DNA of 64,000 bases from Brachybacterium tyrofermentans (GCF_014897585.1 NZ_JABUXW010000001.1:62001-126000), one strand, 5' to 3'. Counted from the first letter of the stretch, positions 8,478 to 17,638 are shown. Notes: generated by a model from the letters alone, not told the origin. Numbers and translations: made by a program.

Positions 8478-10214
8478 ATGACCACCAGCCCGCCGTCCCA
8501 GCGACCCCGAAGCCCCCGTGGGCCGGAAGGGTCCGACAGTCCCGAGAGCTTCGAGGTCCCGTCAAGCTCTCCCGCCCCTCCAGCGCCTGGGTCCGAGCCC
8601 GAGCCCGGATCCGAGCTTGAGTCCGCACCCGCTGCTCCCGCCCGGCTCACGCGCACCGATGCCGAAGAGCTCGGGACCCGGATCCAGCAGCAGGCGGCGG
8701 TGATCGCCGAGGCCACGTGCGAGCTGCTCCTCATGGTCGGCGAGTTCGACGCCCGCGACGGGCTCGGCTGGTTCGGAGGCCTGAAGTCCACGGCGCACTG
8801 GCTGTCCTGGTCCTGCTCGATGTCGCCGGGAACCGCCCGCGAGCACGTCCGCGTGGCCCGCGCGCTGCCGACGATGCCGCTGACCGTCGCCGAGTTCCGC
8901 GCCGGGCGCCTCTCCTACTCGAAGGTCCGCGAGATCACCCGCGTCGTCGACCGCATCGACGAGGCGCTCCTCGTGGACTTCGCGCGCTCCATGACGGCGT
9001 CGCAGCTCGCCAGCACCATCGCCTCCTTCCGTGCGGTCGATGGCAGCCGGCTCGGCCAGGACGCCGTGCGCCAGGCCCGCTGGCAGGTCCGCGACGACGG
9101 GATGGTCGAGATCCGCGCACTGCTCCCCGCCGAGATGGGCGCCGAGGTGGTCACCGCTCTCAACCTCGCACTGGACCGCGACGGGACCCAGCCGCAGGCC
9201 GTCGATCCCGGAGCCGTCGATCCCAGGGTCGGTGTGTCCGGGGCCGATGAGTCCGGGGCCGATGCACCGTCGCTGGACGGCTCCGGGAACCGTGTCACCC
9301 CGCGGGCCGTCTCCCGTGCGGATCAACTCTCGGAGGCGGAGGCCACGCAGAGCGCCGCCGAGGTCACCACGGACCCGACCCTTGATCAGCGCAAGGCCGA
9401 TGCCGTGCTGCAGCTCGCCCGCACCTTCCTCGATGCGGAGCCCGATGATCGCTCCGGCGAGGACCGCCACCTGGTGGTCGTCCAGGTCAGCGCCGAGTCA
9501 CTCATCCAGAACGTTCCCGCGGGAACGTTTGCCGGCGAGAGAACCACCGCCGACGCACCGTCACCGGACGTTCCCGCGGGAACGCCTGAGCTCTGCAGGG
9601 CGCTCGGGGCGGGACCACTGGAGGCACGTACCGCCGAACGGCTCGCCTGCACCGGTAAGGTCGCGATCACGATCACCGATACCGGGGGCGAGATCCTCCA
9701 TCTGGGCAGGTCACGGCGCTTGGCATCGCGGGCTCAGCGTCGCGCGCTGCGCCTGCGGGACACGACCTGCAGCTTTCCAGGCTGCCACCAGTCCCAGCAC
9801 CTCGACGCCCACCATGTGGTCCCGTGGTCCGAAGGCGGACCCACCGATATCGACGGTCTGGCGCTGCTGTGCCGCCGTCATCACGTGATAGTCCATGAAG
9901 GGGGCCTGCGGTTGATGCCCCGAGACCCCGCCGCCGAAACCCTGGGCCAGCGCTTCACCGTGGTCGACGCCGACGGTCGCCCCGTCCAGGCACGCTGGCC
10001 CGCCATGCTCGAGCACCTTTCGATCCGGCGTAGCCCCGCCACGACCAGCACGTCCGAGGCTCCCAGCACCAGCACCAGCACCAACACCAACACCAACACC
10101 AACGGCATCCGACCGGACCCGGAGCGCATCGCCGCGACCACCGGAGGGGAAGGCTTCCGCCTCGCGGACTGCGTGGCCGCCCTCTGCGACAACGCCGTGG
10201 AGCTCGCCGCCTGA
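8478..10214 (+). CDS. DUF222/HNH endonuclease-domain protein
   Basis: This 578-residue protein is of the multicopy actinobacterial DUF222-HNH type (REP13E12-like). An acidic Pro/Ser-rich N-terminus leads into the helical DUF222 region (about residues 55-260). The HNH nuclease motif is at about residues 430-475, with paired cysteines in CSFPGC, then DAHHVVPWSEGG, then LCRRHHVIVHEGG. The role in the cell is unknown for the family. Near the C-terminus a hexamer run encodes alternating Thr-Ser/Thr-Asn. Two palindromic 16-20 bp words occur inside the gene. The ATG follows GGAGAG by about 6 nt. Confidence 0.87.
   Translation: MTTSPPSQRPRSPRGPEGSDSPESFEVPSSSPAPPAPGSEPEPGSELESAPAAPARLTRTDAEELGTRIQQQAAVIAEATCELLLMVGEFDARDGLGWFGGLKSTAHWLSWSCSMSPGTAREHVRVARALPTMPLTVAEFRAGRLSYSKVREITRVVDRIDEALLVDFARSMTASQLASTIASFRAVDGSRLGQDAVRQARWQVRDDGMVEIRALLPAEMGAEVVTALNLALDRDGTQPQAVDPGAVDPRVGVSGADESGADAPSLDGSGNRVTPRAVSRADQLSEAEATQSAAEVTTDPTLDQRKADAVLQLARTFLDAEPDDRSGEDRHLVVVQVSAESLIQNVPAGTFAGERTTADAPSPDVPAGTPELCRALGAGPLEARTAERLACTGKVAITITDTGGEILHLGRSRRLASRAQRRALRLRDTTCSFPGCHQSQHLDAHHVVPWSEGGPTDIDGLALLCRRHHVIVHEGGLRLMPRDPAAETLGQRFTVVDADGRPVQARWPAMLEHLSIRRSPATTSTSEAPSTSTSTNTNTNTNGIRPDPERIAATTGGEGFRLADCVAALCDNAVELAA
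9510..9529. repeat. 20-bp perfect palindrome, copy 1
   Basis: AACGTTCCCGCGGGAACGTT lies within the DUF222/HNH coding sequence. Its core CGTTCCCGCGGGAACG recurs at 9569 and 22569. Confidence 0.85.
9569..9584. repeat. 16-bp perfect palindrome, copy 2
   Basis: CGTTCCCGCGGGAACG lies 40 bp downstream of copy 1 in the same gene. Its flanks (GGA before, CCT after) are identical to those of copy 3, which is 13 kb away in an unrelated gene. Confidence 0.85.
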
Positions 10215-10247
10215 CGAGCCACCCGCAACGTCGCCGGACGATTCAGG

Positions 10248-10279
10248 AGGTCAGCAGGTCAGCAGGTCAGCAGGTCAGC
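10248..10279. repeat. Octamer tract AGGTCAGC x4
   Basis: Four perfect units cover the dnaB stop codon (10275-10277) and the base pairs just beyond it. Each unit carries a TGA on the - strand in the same 8-bp register, so slippage would shift frames after the dnaB stop and do little to the protein. Confidence 0.9.
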
Positions 10280-11654
10280 CGCTGAAGCCGCCCCCGCCGT
10301 GCGCCATGTCCTTGAAGCGGGAGTAGTGGCCCTCGAAGGCGACAGGGATCGTCTTGGTGGCGCCGTTACGGTGCTTGGCGATGATGAGGTCCGCTTCGCC
10401 GGCGCGGGCGGACTCCTTCTCGTAGTAGTCCTCGCGGTGGATCAGGAGGATGAGGTCGGCGTCCTGCTCGATCGAGCCCGACTCACGCAGGTCGCTCATC
10501 ATCGGGGTCTTGTCGGTGCGCTGCTCGCTGCCACGGTTCAGCTGCGAGATCGCGATGACCGGCACCTGGATCTCCTTGGCCAGCAGCTTCAGCGCACGCG
10601 AGAACTCCGAGACCTCCTGCTGACGGGACTCGACCTTCTTGCCCGAGCTCATCAGCTGCAGGTAGTCGATGACTACGAGCGAGAGGTCGTGCTTCTGCTT
10701 CAGACGACGGCACTTCGCACGGATCTCCATCAGCGACATGTTCGCCGAGTCGTCCATGAACAGCGGGGCATCGGCGATGCGGCTCATGGCGCGCGCCATC
10801 GCCTGCCAGTCGCGGTCGTCCATCGAGCCGTCACGCATGCGGTTCATCGGCACCTGCGCCTCGGCGCTGAGCAGACGCATCGTGATCTCGGTCTTGTCCA
10901 TCTCCAGAGAGAAGATGACGCTGGCCTTGCCGTTGTGGATCGAGGCCGAGCGCAGCACGTCCATGCCGAGGGTCGTCTTACCCATGGCGGGACGGCCGGC
11001 GAAGATGATCATCTGGCCGCCGTGGAGTCCCTGGGTGAGCTCGTCGAACTCCGCGAAGCCGGTGGGAACGCCGGTGACCTGGCCGCCGCGGTTCTGGGTG
11101 GCCTCGATCGTGTTGAGGGTCTCGTCGATGACCTCGCCCAGCGGCAGGAAGTCCTCCGAGGCGCCGCGCTCGGTGACCGCGTACACCTGCGCCTGCGCCT
11201 CGTTGATGGCCTCGTCGACCTCGCCGCCGTCGGCCGCGTAGCCGAGCTGGACGATGCGGGTCCCGGCCTCCACCAGACGACGGAGCTGCGCGCGCTCGAC
11301 GACGATCTCGGCGTAGAACCCGGCGTTCGCCGCGGTGGGGACCATGTCGATGAGGTCGGCGAGGTAGGCACCGCCGCCCACCCGCGCGAGCTCGCCGCGC
11401 TTGGAGAGCTCATCGGAGACGGTGACCAGGTCAGCGGGCTCCCCGCGGCCGTACAAGTCGATGATCGCCTCGAAGACCATCTCGTGCGCGGGGCGGTAGA
11501 AGTCATTGCCCTGCAGGGTCTCCACGACGTCGGCGATCGCGTCCTTGGACAGCATCATGCCGCCCAGCACGCCGCGCTCCGCCGGGAGATCCTGGGGCGG
11601 GGTGCGCTCCAGGGCGCGATCGGGTCCAGCTTCGAAGGCCTCGGTAGATGTCAC
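10275..11654 (-). CDS. dnaB: Replicative DNA helicase DnaB
   Basis: This 459-residue hexameric helicase unwinds DNA at the replication fork. The N-terminal primase-interacting domain (PPQDLPAERGVLGGMMLS) is followed by the RecA-like core with Walker A GRPAMGKTT, Walker B LVVIDYLQLM and the arginine-finger region SDLRESGSIEQDADL. There is no intein. I place the start at the GTG at 11654: TACACT (11661-11666) lies 6 nt upstream, matching the leaderless pattern of neighbouring genes, and the length is normal. A longer frame exists upstream but would add a non-conserved Pro-rich leader. Confidence 0.95.
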   Translation of the reverse strand: MTSTEAFEAGPDRALERTPPQDLPAERGVLGGMMLSKDAIADVVETLQGNDFYRPAHEMVFEAIIDLYGRGEPADLVTVSDELSKRGELARVGGGAYLADLIDMVPTAANAGFYAEIVVERAQLRRLVEAGTRIVQLGYAADGGEVDEAINEAQAQVYAVTERGASEDFLPLGEVIDETLNTIEATQNRGGQVTGVPTGFAEFDELTQGLHGGQMIIFAGRPAMGKTTLGMDVLRSASIHNGKASVIFSLEMDKTEITMRLLSAEAQVPMNRMRDGSMDDRDWQAMARAMSRIADAPLFMDDSANMSLMEIRAKCRRLKQKHDLSLVVIDYLQLMSSGKKVESRQQEVSEFSRALKLLAKEIQVPVIAISQLNRGSEQRTDKTPMMSDLRESGSIEQDADLILLIHREDYYEKESARAGEADLIIAKHRNGATKTIPVAFEGHYSRFKDMAHGGGGFSG

Positions 11655-11793
11655 CGCTCCAGTGTAGGAACCTCGGCTGACCGTCGGGACGTGATCCTTG
11701 TCCGGGCTGGGGACGACGGGACGATGTGGAGGAGAGAACGGACCGGCGGGACGGCGCCGCTCCATTGTCGGACCGAGTCCCTAGAGTGGCGCG

Positions 11794-12189
11794 ATGCCTC
11801 AGAACTCGCCCCCGACCGCCATCGCCCCGCTCGCCTCCGTCTCGATCGACTGCCCCCGGCCGGATGATCTGGCCCCCTTCTACTGCGCGCTGCTCGGCCT
11901 CACCGAGGCCTTCGCCGCCGAGGACCGCAGCGTGGTGTGCCTCGCCGGCGCGGGTCCGATGATCACGCTGATGCGGGCCGACGAGTACGTCGCTCCGCAG
12001 TGGCCGCACGGTCCGCAGCGTGCGCAGATGCACCTGGACCTGGCCGCCGACGACCTCGAGATCGCGGTCGACGCGGCACGCCGGATCGGGGCGCAGGAGG
12101 CCGATGTGCAGCCCGACCCGTCGGCCTGGCGGGTGATGCTCGACCCCGTCGGGCACCCGTTCTGCCTGAGCGCGGTGCGGCCGGACTGA
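11794..12189 (+). CDS. VOC-superfamily (glyoxalase-like) protein
   Basis: This 131-residue protein has the paired beta-alpha-beta pattern of vicinal oxygen chelate proteins: SVSIDCPRPDDLAPFYCALLGL at the start, QMHLDLAADDLE in the middle and VMLDPVGHPFCLS at the end. Such proteins are often metal-dependent lyases, isomerases or antibiotic-binding proteins. Nothing here fixes the substrate. TAGAGT (11782-11787) is 6 nt before the ATG. The gene diverges from dnaB. Confidence 0.82.
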   Translation: MPQNSPPTAIAPLASVSIDCPRPDDLAPFYCALLGLTEAFAAEDRSVVCLAGAGPMITLMRADEYVAPQWPHGPQRAQMHLDLAADDLEIAVDAARRIGAQEADVQPDPSAWRVMLDPVGHPFCLSAVRPD

Positions 12190-12200
12190 TCCTCGGTGCT

Positions 12201-12242
12201 GGCTCCGGCTCCAGCTCCAGCTCCAGCTCCAGCTCCAGCTCC
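12201..12242. repeat. Hexamer tract RGCTCC x7
   Basis: Two GGCTCC and five AGCTCC units lie between the VOC gene stop and the TTGACA box of the next promoter (12252-12257). Confidence 0.9.
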
Positions 12243-12251
12243 GCCGAGACC

Positions 12252-12309
12252 TTGACACGACGCGGTGTACCAGAGGTACAGTTCCCATATTCGTTGCACC
12301 AGTGGTACA
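12252..12309 (+). promoter_or_regulatory. Promoter with two operator copies for the membrane protein/PadR-like operon
   Basis: A consensus -35 TTGACA (12252-12257) is followed by a possible -10 TACAGT (12277-12282). A perfect palindrome TGTACCAGAGGTACA (12266-12280) overlaps the spacer and -10. A near copy TGCACCAGTGGTACA (12295-12309) lies 29 bp downstream, over the expected transcription start. Two tandem operators over a strong promoter indicate repression, most simply by the PadR-like regulator encoded second in this operon. Confidence 0.75.
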
Positions 12310-12339
12310 CAGCCGCTGGGCACTCTGGAGGGACACCTC

Positions 12340-12810
12340 ATGACCGCCTCATCCGCGTCGCCCCGAGCCGGGATCCCGTCCAGCGCTTCCCGCGCCCACG
12401 CCAGCCTGTTCCTCTACGCCCTCGCCGTGCTCGTGGCCACGGCGGTCGTACATCTGCTCATTGTGCTGGCAGGCAACCGCATCACGGTGCTGACCACGCT
12501 CCCGCTGGTCGTGATCGCCCTGGGCTACGCGATCTACCTGGTGATCTACGGCCGCTCGCTGGGCAGGGTCCGCTATGGGCGCCTGGTCGCACACGCCCTC
12601 ACCTACGCGATCGTCAACACCGGCTATCTGCTGCACGCCTATGCGCTGATCGCGTCGGCCGCGCCCGCCATCCAGGGAGACGGCTATCTCGCCCTGGACG
12701 CCGGGTGGTTCGGGGCCACCTTCGGCATGGCCGGGTTCTGGGGGCTCGGGCTGATCGCGCACGGCCTGGCCGCGCTGCGCGAACGCGGCTTCGAGGCGCC
12801 GCGCGCATGA
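12340..12810 (+). CDS. Four-helix integral membrane protein, function unknown
   Basis: This 156-residue protein has about four membrane spans (near residues 22-45, 48-70, 84-105 and 125-145) and short loops. I do not recognise a family. The ATG follows CTGGAGGG by 6 nt. It is co-transcribed with the regulator gene through an ATGA overlap (12807-12810) and is probably controlled by it. An efflux or stress-sensing role would be typical for PadR-linked membrane proteins but is only inferred. Confidence 0.78.
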   Translation: MTASSASPRAGIPSSASRAHASLFLYALAVLVATAVVHLLIVLAGNRITVLTTLPLVVIALGYAIYLVIYGRSLGRVRYGRLVAHALTYAIVNTGYLLHAYALIASAAPAIQGDGYLALDAGWFGATFGMAGFWGLGLIAHGLAALRERGFEAPRA

Positions 12811-13172
12811 CCGAGCACCCTGCCCCCGCCCTGCAGGCGGCCACCTCCCCGGAGGACGTCGAATGGGCCGACGAGCTGGCCCGGTCGTGGGTCGAGGTCT
12901 ACAAGAAATCGGCGACCACGCTCACCCTGCTGCGGATCATCCGCGACCACGGCCCGATCCCCGCCGCGGATATCGCGCCTCGCTTCGCGACGGCGACCGG
13001 ATGGACGATCACCGATCGCGGCCTCTACCGCACGCTGCGGCGCCTCGCCGACTCGGGAGTGCTCAGCCTGGAGAAGGTCGATGTGGCCCGGACCGGGGCG
13101 AAGCGGCAGGATTTCGCACTCACCCCCGTGGGCCGGGAGTATCTCGGGCGCATCGAGGGCGAGCTGGTCTGA
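12807..13172 (+). CDS. PadR/MarR-like winged-helix transcriptional regulator
   Basis: This 121-residue protein contains a winged-helix DNA-binding domain: LTLLRIIRDHGPIPAADIAPRF, the recognition-helix region ITDRGLYRTLRRLADSGVLS, and a wing ending in FALTPVGREYLGRI. It overlaps the membrane protein gene by four bases. The probable target is the pair of TGTACC-N3-GGTACA operators in front of its own operon. PadR-like is preferred because of the GLYRTLRRL segment. Confidence 0.82.
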   Translation: MTEHPAPALQAATSPEDVEWADELARSWVEVYKKSATTLTLLRIIRDHGPIPAADIAPRFATATGWTITDRGLYRTLRRLADSGVLSLEKVDVARTGAKRQDFALTPVGREYLGRIEGELV

Positions 13173-13238
13173 GCAGGCGGACAGGCAGGAGAGCACTCAG
13201 GCAGGTGGGCGCCTGGCGGATGGGCTCAGAGGATGGGC

Positions 13239-13748
13239 TCAGTCGCCCACCGGCATGCCGAGCGCGTAGGCGGCCTGGGCGAGGTGCTGGATGGCGTCGT
13301 CGACGACGCTGATCAGGCGGGCGCCGCGCGTGACCGGCGGATCCCACTCCTCGTCGATCACGTCGTCCAGCTCGGCCTCGGTGAGTCGATCGAGGTAGGT
13401 GACCACCGCGTCGAGGGTCGCCTCGAGGTACTCCAGCAGCAGGTCCGCGTCGTCGACGAGGATGCGTCGGGCCTGCTCCGGCGTGTGGCCGTAGCCGACG
13501 CCGTCCCCCTCGGTGCCGAGGTCGAAGCGCTCGGCGAAGCCGCGGGCGGTCCACAGCTCGTCCTCGCCGGTGAGGCCGGCGAGCTGCACGTCGATCTCGC
13601 GGCCGGAGTGCCACAGCAGCCAGGCCACGGAGTTGTCGTGGCCGCCGGGTCGGGCGTTGAGCGTCACGGGGTTGAGGTCCGGGCGCAGCCGCTCGGCGGC
13701 GTCGCGGGGGCGGGAGGTGAGGTCACGGAGGAGATCGAGAGCGTCCAT
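13239..13748 (-). CDS. DinB-like / DUF664 four-helix protein
   Basis: This 169-residue protein is of the DinB superfamily, which includes mycothiol-dependent metalloenzymes. His residues at the expected metal-binding places are visible in GGHDNSVAWLLWHSGREID and in the C-terminal DAIQHLAQAAYALG. The reaction is unknown. TAGCGT (+ strand 13756-13761) lies 7 nt before the ATG, which suggests a leaderless transcript. Confidence 0.8.
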   Translation of the reverse strand: MDALDLLRDLTSRPRDAAERLRPDLNPVTLNARPGGHDNSVAWLLWHSGREIDVQLAGLTGEDELWTARGFAERFDLGTEGDGVGYGHTPEQARRILVDDADLLLEYLEATLDAVVTYLDRLTEAELDDVIDEEWDPPVTRGARLISVVDDAIQHLAQAAYALGMPVGD

Positions 13749-13815
13749 GGGGCCGACGCTACGCCGTCGGGCCGACCGGCGGGAGCCCAGCGCGGGAGCC
13801 GGGGCGCGGGGCAGG

Positions 13816-14163
13816 TCAGTCGTCGACGATGACTCCGCCGGCCTGCTCGGGGTGCCGCTGCAGCCAGCTCTCGATGAACGGGCAGATCACGAGCACACCC
13901 AGGCCGCTCGCGCGGGCTTCCGCCAGTGTGGTGCGCACCAGGACCGAGGCCACGCCCTCGCCGCGATGCGCGGGGTCGGTGACGGTGTGGATCAGCTCGA
14001 TGCGCGAGCGGGTGCGCTCGTAGATCATGATGCCGACGACAGCGCCGCTGCGCACCGCCTCATAGCGACCGGCGACGGTGTTGTCGCGCACGTCGATGCT
14101 CTCATCGGGACCGTGGCTGTGGTCCTCGGGGTCCGGGGTGTCGTCGTCGGCGTCGATCACCAT
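13816..14163 (-). CDS. YjdJ-type GNAT acetyltransferase-like protein
   Basis: This 115-residue protein is of the short COG2388 group: IELIHTVTDPAHRGEGVASVLVRTTLAEARASGL carries the acetyl-CoA binding turn, followed by ICPFIESWLQRHPE. The start at 14163 is chosen because GGAAGGAG lies a few bases upstream. Longer reading would only add a repetitive Ala/Ser stretch that belongs to the opposite-strand decarboxylase leader. The substrate is unknown. Confidence 0.8.
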   Translation of the reverse strand: MVIDADDDTPDPEDHSHGPDESIDVRDNTVAGRYEAVRSGAVVGIMIYERTRSRIELIHTVTDPAHRGEGVASVLVRTTLAEARASGLGVLVICPFIESWLQRHPEQAGGVIVDD

Positions 14164-14263
14164 GGCGCGGCGGCTCCTTCCAGCAGGTGCTCCCACGGTA
14201 CGGCAGGGAGGCCCGCGTGGACAGGACTCGTTCCGTCCCGTCCGGGATCGCCGACGTGCGACC

Positions 14264-15856
14264 ATGCAGGACGTGACTGACGAATCCGCCGACCATCTGC
14301 CCGCCCGCATCGACGCCGCAGCCTCCGCCTCCGCCTCCGCTGCCGCGGCTGCTGCGGCCGGCGGATCAGGCTGGTCCGGTGAGAACGCCGAGGGGAACAC
14401 CCGCAGACGCACCGGTGACCAGGCAGCCCAGGTGGATCAGGCCGAGCGCACCGCGTTCTCCCGCGCCTCCGACGCCCTGCAGCGCCACCGCGAGCCCTCC
14501 GAGATCTGGGGCGACGAGCGCGAGGCCGTGAACATCGCCCTGCACTGGGCGGCCGCCCGCACCACCGTCGCCTCCGACCCCAAGACCACCGCCCGCAGCG
14601 CCGCCGAGCTGCACGAGGCGGCGGGCGAGACGATCACCGCCGGCGGCATCGGGGCGCGGCGCGCCATGGACCTGTTCGACGAGGTGCTGCTGCCGGCCAC
14701 GCGCGCCTCCGAGGATCCGATGAACCTCGCCTACATCCCGGCCGCGCCCACGCGGGCCGCCGTCGCCTTCGACACCGTGGTCTCCGCCGCGAACGTGTTC
14801 GGCGGGATGTGGGAGAACGGCGCCGGGGCGATCTTCGCCGAGAACCAGGTGCTGCGCTGGCTGAGCGACCTGCTGGGCTGGCCGGCCGATTCCGCCGGGG
14901 TGTTCGTCTCCGGCGGCACCACCGGCAACCTCTCGGCGCTCGCGACCGCCCGGGACCACGCCCTGCGCACGCGGGGGCATCGGCCCGAGGGCGGCTGGGC
15001 CCTGGCCTGCGCGTCGACCGCGCACTCCTCGATCGCCTCCGCCGCCCGGCTGCTGGACATGGACCTGGTGAAGGTGCCGATCGACGACCGCGGCCACCTC
15101 ACCGGCGACGTCCTGGAGAGCACGCTGGCCGCCGACCCGCGGATCTGCGCCGTGGTCGCCTCCGGCGGCACCACCAACGCCGGGATCGTCGATGACATCG
15201 CCTCGGTGGTCGAGGTCGCGCACCGCCACGACGTGTGGGTGCACGTGGACGGCGCCTACGGCGGCGCGGCCCTCGCGGCCCCCAGCGCGCGAGGACGCTT
15301 CGCGGGCATCGACCAGGCGGACTCCTTCATCGTGGACCCGCACAAGTGGCTGTTCGCACCGTACGACTGCTGCGCGCTGCTGTACCGCGACGCGCGGCCG
15401 GCCGCCGCCGCCCACTCCCAGCACGCCGCCTATCTCGACTCGATCGACCGCGGAGAGTCCAATCCGGCGGACCTCGCCGCGCACCTGTCCCGGCGCACCC
15501 GCGGCCTGCCCCTGTGGTATTCGCTGGCCACGCACGGCACCGACGCCTACCGGGACGCGGTCGAGCGGTGCCTGGCCTCCGCCCGCACGGTGGCCCGCGC
15601 GATCGCCACGACCGAGCACCTCGAGCTGCTGCTCGAGCCGGAGCTGTCCGTGGTGGTGTTCCGCCGCCCCGGCTGGACCCCGGAGGCGTATCGACGCTGG
15701 TCGCAGCGCCTCGCGAAGGACGGGACGATCCTCTGCGTGCCGACGGCCTTCCGCGGCGAGATCGCCCTGCGGCTCGCCTTCGTGAACCCCTCGACGGACC
15801 CGCAGGCCGTAATCGACGTGCTGCGCACGACGATGCTCGAGGCCGACGGGCACTGA
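14264..15856 (+). CDS. PLP-dependent group II amino-acid decarboxylase
   Basis: This protein of about 530 residues belongs to the glutamate/DOPA/diaminobutyrate decarboxylase family. The PLP lysine sits in VDPHKWLFAPYDC (about residue 360), with the upstream cofactor-binding VFVSGGTTGNLSAL and HVDGAYGGA. The substrate cannot be read from sequence. The N-terminus has a low-complexity Ser/Ala run encoded by GCCTCC repeats (14321-14350). The start is ambiguous between ATG 14264 and GTG 14273. The gene diverges from the YjdJ-like gene. Confidence 0.85.
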   Translation: MQDVTDESADHLPARIDAAASASASAAAAAAAGGSGWSGENAEGNTRRRTGDQAAQVDQAERTAFSRASDALQRHREPSEIWGDEREAVNIALHWAAARTTVASDPKTTARSAAELHEAAGETITAGGIGARRAMDLFDEVLLPATRASEDPMNLAYIPAAPTRAAVAFDTVVSAANVFGGMWENGAGAIFAENQVLRWLSDLLGWPADSAGVFVSGGTTGNLSALATARDHALRTRGHRPEGGWALACASTAHSSIASAARLLDMDLVKVPIDDRGHLTGDVLESTLAADPRICAVVASGGTTNAGIVDDIASVVEVAHRHDVWVHVDGAYGGAALAAPSARGRFAGIDQADSFIVDPHKWLFAPYDCCALLYRDARPAAAAHSQHAAYLDSIDRGESNPADLAAHLSRRTRGLPLWYSLATHGTDAYRDAVERCLASARTVARAIATTEHLELLLEPELSVVVFRRPGWTPEAYRRWSQRLAKDGTILCVPTAFRGEIALRLAFVNPSTDPQAVIDVLRTTMLEADGH

Positions 15857-15862
15857 CCCGGC

Positions 15863-17638
15863 TCAGGCCTCGTCGAGCTGCGCGATGAGCGCCTCGGTGC
15901 GGGTGACGTCGTCGGCCCGGCCGAGGTGCTCCCAGCCGTCGCGGGCGCGGCGGGCGGCGCGCAGGGCGGCAGTCCGCTTCCCGCGGTCGGCGAGCATCTG
16001 GGCGTGGCGGTCGTCGACGTACGCCGCCCAGTAGCGGGCGCGCGCGTCGTGCCCGGCAGGGACCTCGTCGATGAGCTGCAGGGCCTCGCGGCGTCGGCGG
16101 TCGCAGTCGGCGAGGGTCGCGCCCTCCTCCTGCCGTCCGAGCGCCTCCACGGCCGCGATGAACCGTGCCACGCGGGCGTCGACCCGGTGGTCCCAGAGCA
16201 GCTCGGGCGGCAGCAGGGGCCGTCCGCCCTCGGGGCGGGCGCGGTGCTCGATCGCCGCGGCGGCCTCGTGGACCATCGCGGTATGACCGAGGTCCAGGGC
16301 CCTGCGCAGCACCAGTGCCTGGGCGCTGAGCTCCGTGCTCACGAGCTGGGCGCGCTCGGGGCGGGCGGTGGCGAGGTCATCGGCCAGCCACCGGGCCTCG
16401 GCGGCGAGCAGTCCCAGCTCGTGCAGCGCCCCGGGATGATCGCCGACGCGCTCATGGATGCTGGCCGCGAGCCGCGCCGCCTCCAGGCAGGAGCGGTGGT
16501 CGCGGTGGTCACGGGCGATGCGTCGGGCGCGCCCCAGAGGCACCCAGGCGGCGTCGTAGCGCTCGGCCTGCACGCGCTGGGCGGCGACCGCGAGCAGCGG
16601 GCCGGTGCGCAGCGACTCCCGCTGCACGGTGCGCTGGAGGGAGGCGAGCCTCCCGGCGGTGAGGGACGCGTGGTCGATCGCGCCGGCGGCCATGAACGCC
16701 TGCAGCAGGTGCGTGATCAGGCCGACGCGAAGCGGCGGGTCGTCGACCTCATGGAGGGCGTCGAGGGCGTCCAGGGCGTGCCGGGCCGCCTGCAGCGGTC
16801 GCTCGGTGCCCAGGGTGCGCGCGAGGACCGTGCGAGCTGCGGTCGCGAGGCGCAGGGGGTCCGGTCGGGCTCCTCCGGCGTCGGCGTCGGCCTGCTCGAT
16901 CCGTTCGAGCGCGTCGAGGGCCTGGGAGGTGGCGGATGCCCGGTCCCCCATCAGCTCGAGGGCCTGCGCGAGGCCGACCCGGAGCTGCGTCTCGGGATCG
17001 CCGGGCAGCTGCTCGCGCACCACCGGCACGGCGTCGAGCGCGGCGCGCAGCTGGGCGACGGCGCGCCGCGGGTCGACCTCGGCGCCGCGGATCTCCCCGG
17101 GGCCGGGGAGGGCGGTCCGGGCCAGTCCGCGCACGAGGGCCTTCATCTCGGGGCGGGGCTGCAACTGCTCGCCGCGCCGACGGCCGCGCGGCTCGGACGG
17201 GCCGTGACCGGAGGGGCCGGCAGGTGGGGTCCGACCCTGCCGGGGGCCGCGGGCCAGCAGTTCCGCGACCAGGGCCCCGGCGAGCTCGCGGTGGCCGGAT
17301 CGCTTCAGGATCGTCACGATGTCGCCGGTGTCGCGGTCGATCTGCTCGCCGTCCGCCGTCAGCACCGCGCCGCGCAGGGCGGCGCCCAGCAGGGCGAGGC
17401 GGTGCGCCGGGTCGGCCGGGCGGTCGCGGAAGGCCTCGGCGAGCCGACGGGCGTCGCCATACCGCTCGGCATGGATGAGATCGCTCACGCGACCGGCCGC
17501 GGCCAGCACATCGCGCGGGTAGGGCAGAGGGAGCTCCGGAGGCCGCAGCGCGCCGCGCAGGTCGTGCAAATCCGGCAATTCGCCCAGTTCGGGGCGTTCC
17601 TCCGACTCCGGGAGGGAGGAAGCGCCGGAAATGGTCAC
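15863..17638 (-). CDS. Large alpha-helical (TPR-like) protein of unknown function
   Basis: This 591-residue protein is almost entirely helical and rich in Ala, Arg and Leu. It has recurring 34-40 residue helix-turn-helix units such as LRVGLAQALELMGDRASATSQALDAL and HPGALHELGLLAAEARWLADDL, suggesting a TPR-like scaffold. There is no signal peptide or catalytic motif. The GTG at 17638 is supported by TAGGTT (17646-17651) 7 nt upstream. It is transcribed away from the diiron-protein group and ends 6 bp from the decarboxylase stop. Confidence 0.75.
   Translation of the reverse strand: MTISGASSLPESEERPELGELPDLHDLRGALRPPELPLPYPRDVLAAAGRVSDLIHAERYGDARRLAEAFRDRPADPAHRLALLGAALRGAVLTADGEQIDRDTGDIVTILKRSGHRELAGALVAELLARGPRQGRTPPAGPSGHGPSEPRGRRRGEQLQPRPEMKALVRGLARTALPGPGEIRGAEVDPRRAVAQLRAALDAVPVVREQLPGDPETQLRVGLAQALELMGDRASATSQALDALERIEQADADAGGARPDPLRLATAARTVLARTLGTERPLQAARHALDALDALHEVDDPPLRVGLITHLLQAFMAAGAIDHASLTAGRLASLQRTVQRESLRTGPLLAVAAQRVQAERYDAAWVPLGRARRIARDHRDHRSCLEAARLAASIHERVGDHPGALHELGLLAAEARWLADDLATARPERAQLVSTELSAQALVLRRALDLGHTAMVHEAAAAIEHRARPEGGRPLLPPELLWDHRVDARVARFIAAVEALGRQEEGATLADCDRRRREALQLIDEVPAGHDARARYWAAYVDDRHAQMLADRGKRTAALRAARRARDGWEHLGRADDVTRTEALIAQLDEA

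Noticed and set aside
8478..10214. DUF222/HNH gene as a group II intron or homing element
   Set aside because: No intron RNA domains or reverse transcriptase are present. The family is a common multicopy actinobacterial protein and no flanking target duplication was seen.
10275..11765. Longer DnaB start at 11765
   Set aside because: The extra 37 residues are Pro/Arg-rich and not family-like. The GTG at 11654 has a -10 box at the expected 6 nt.
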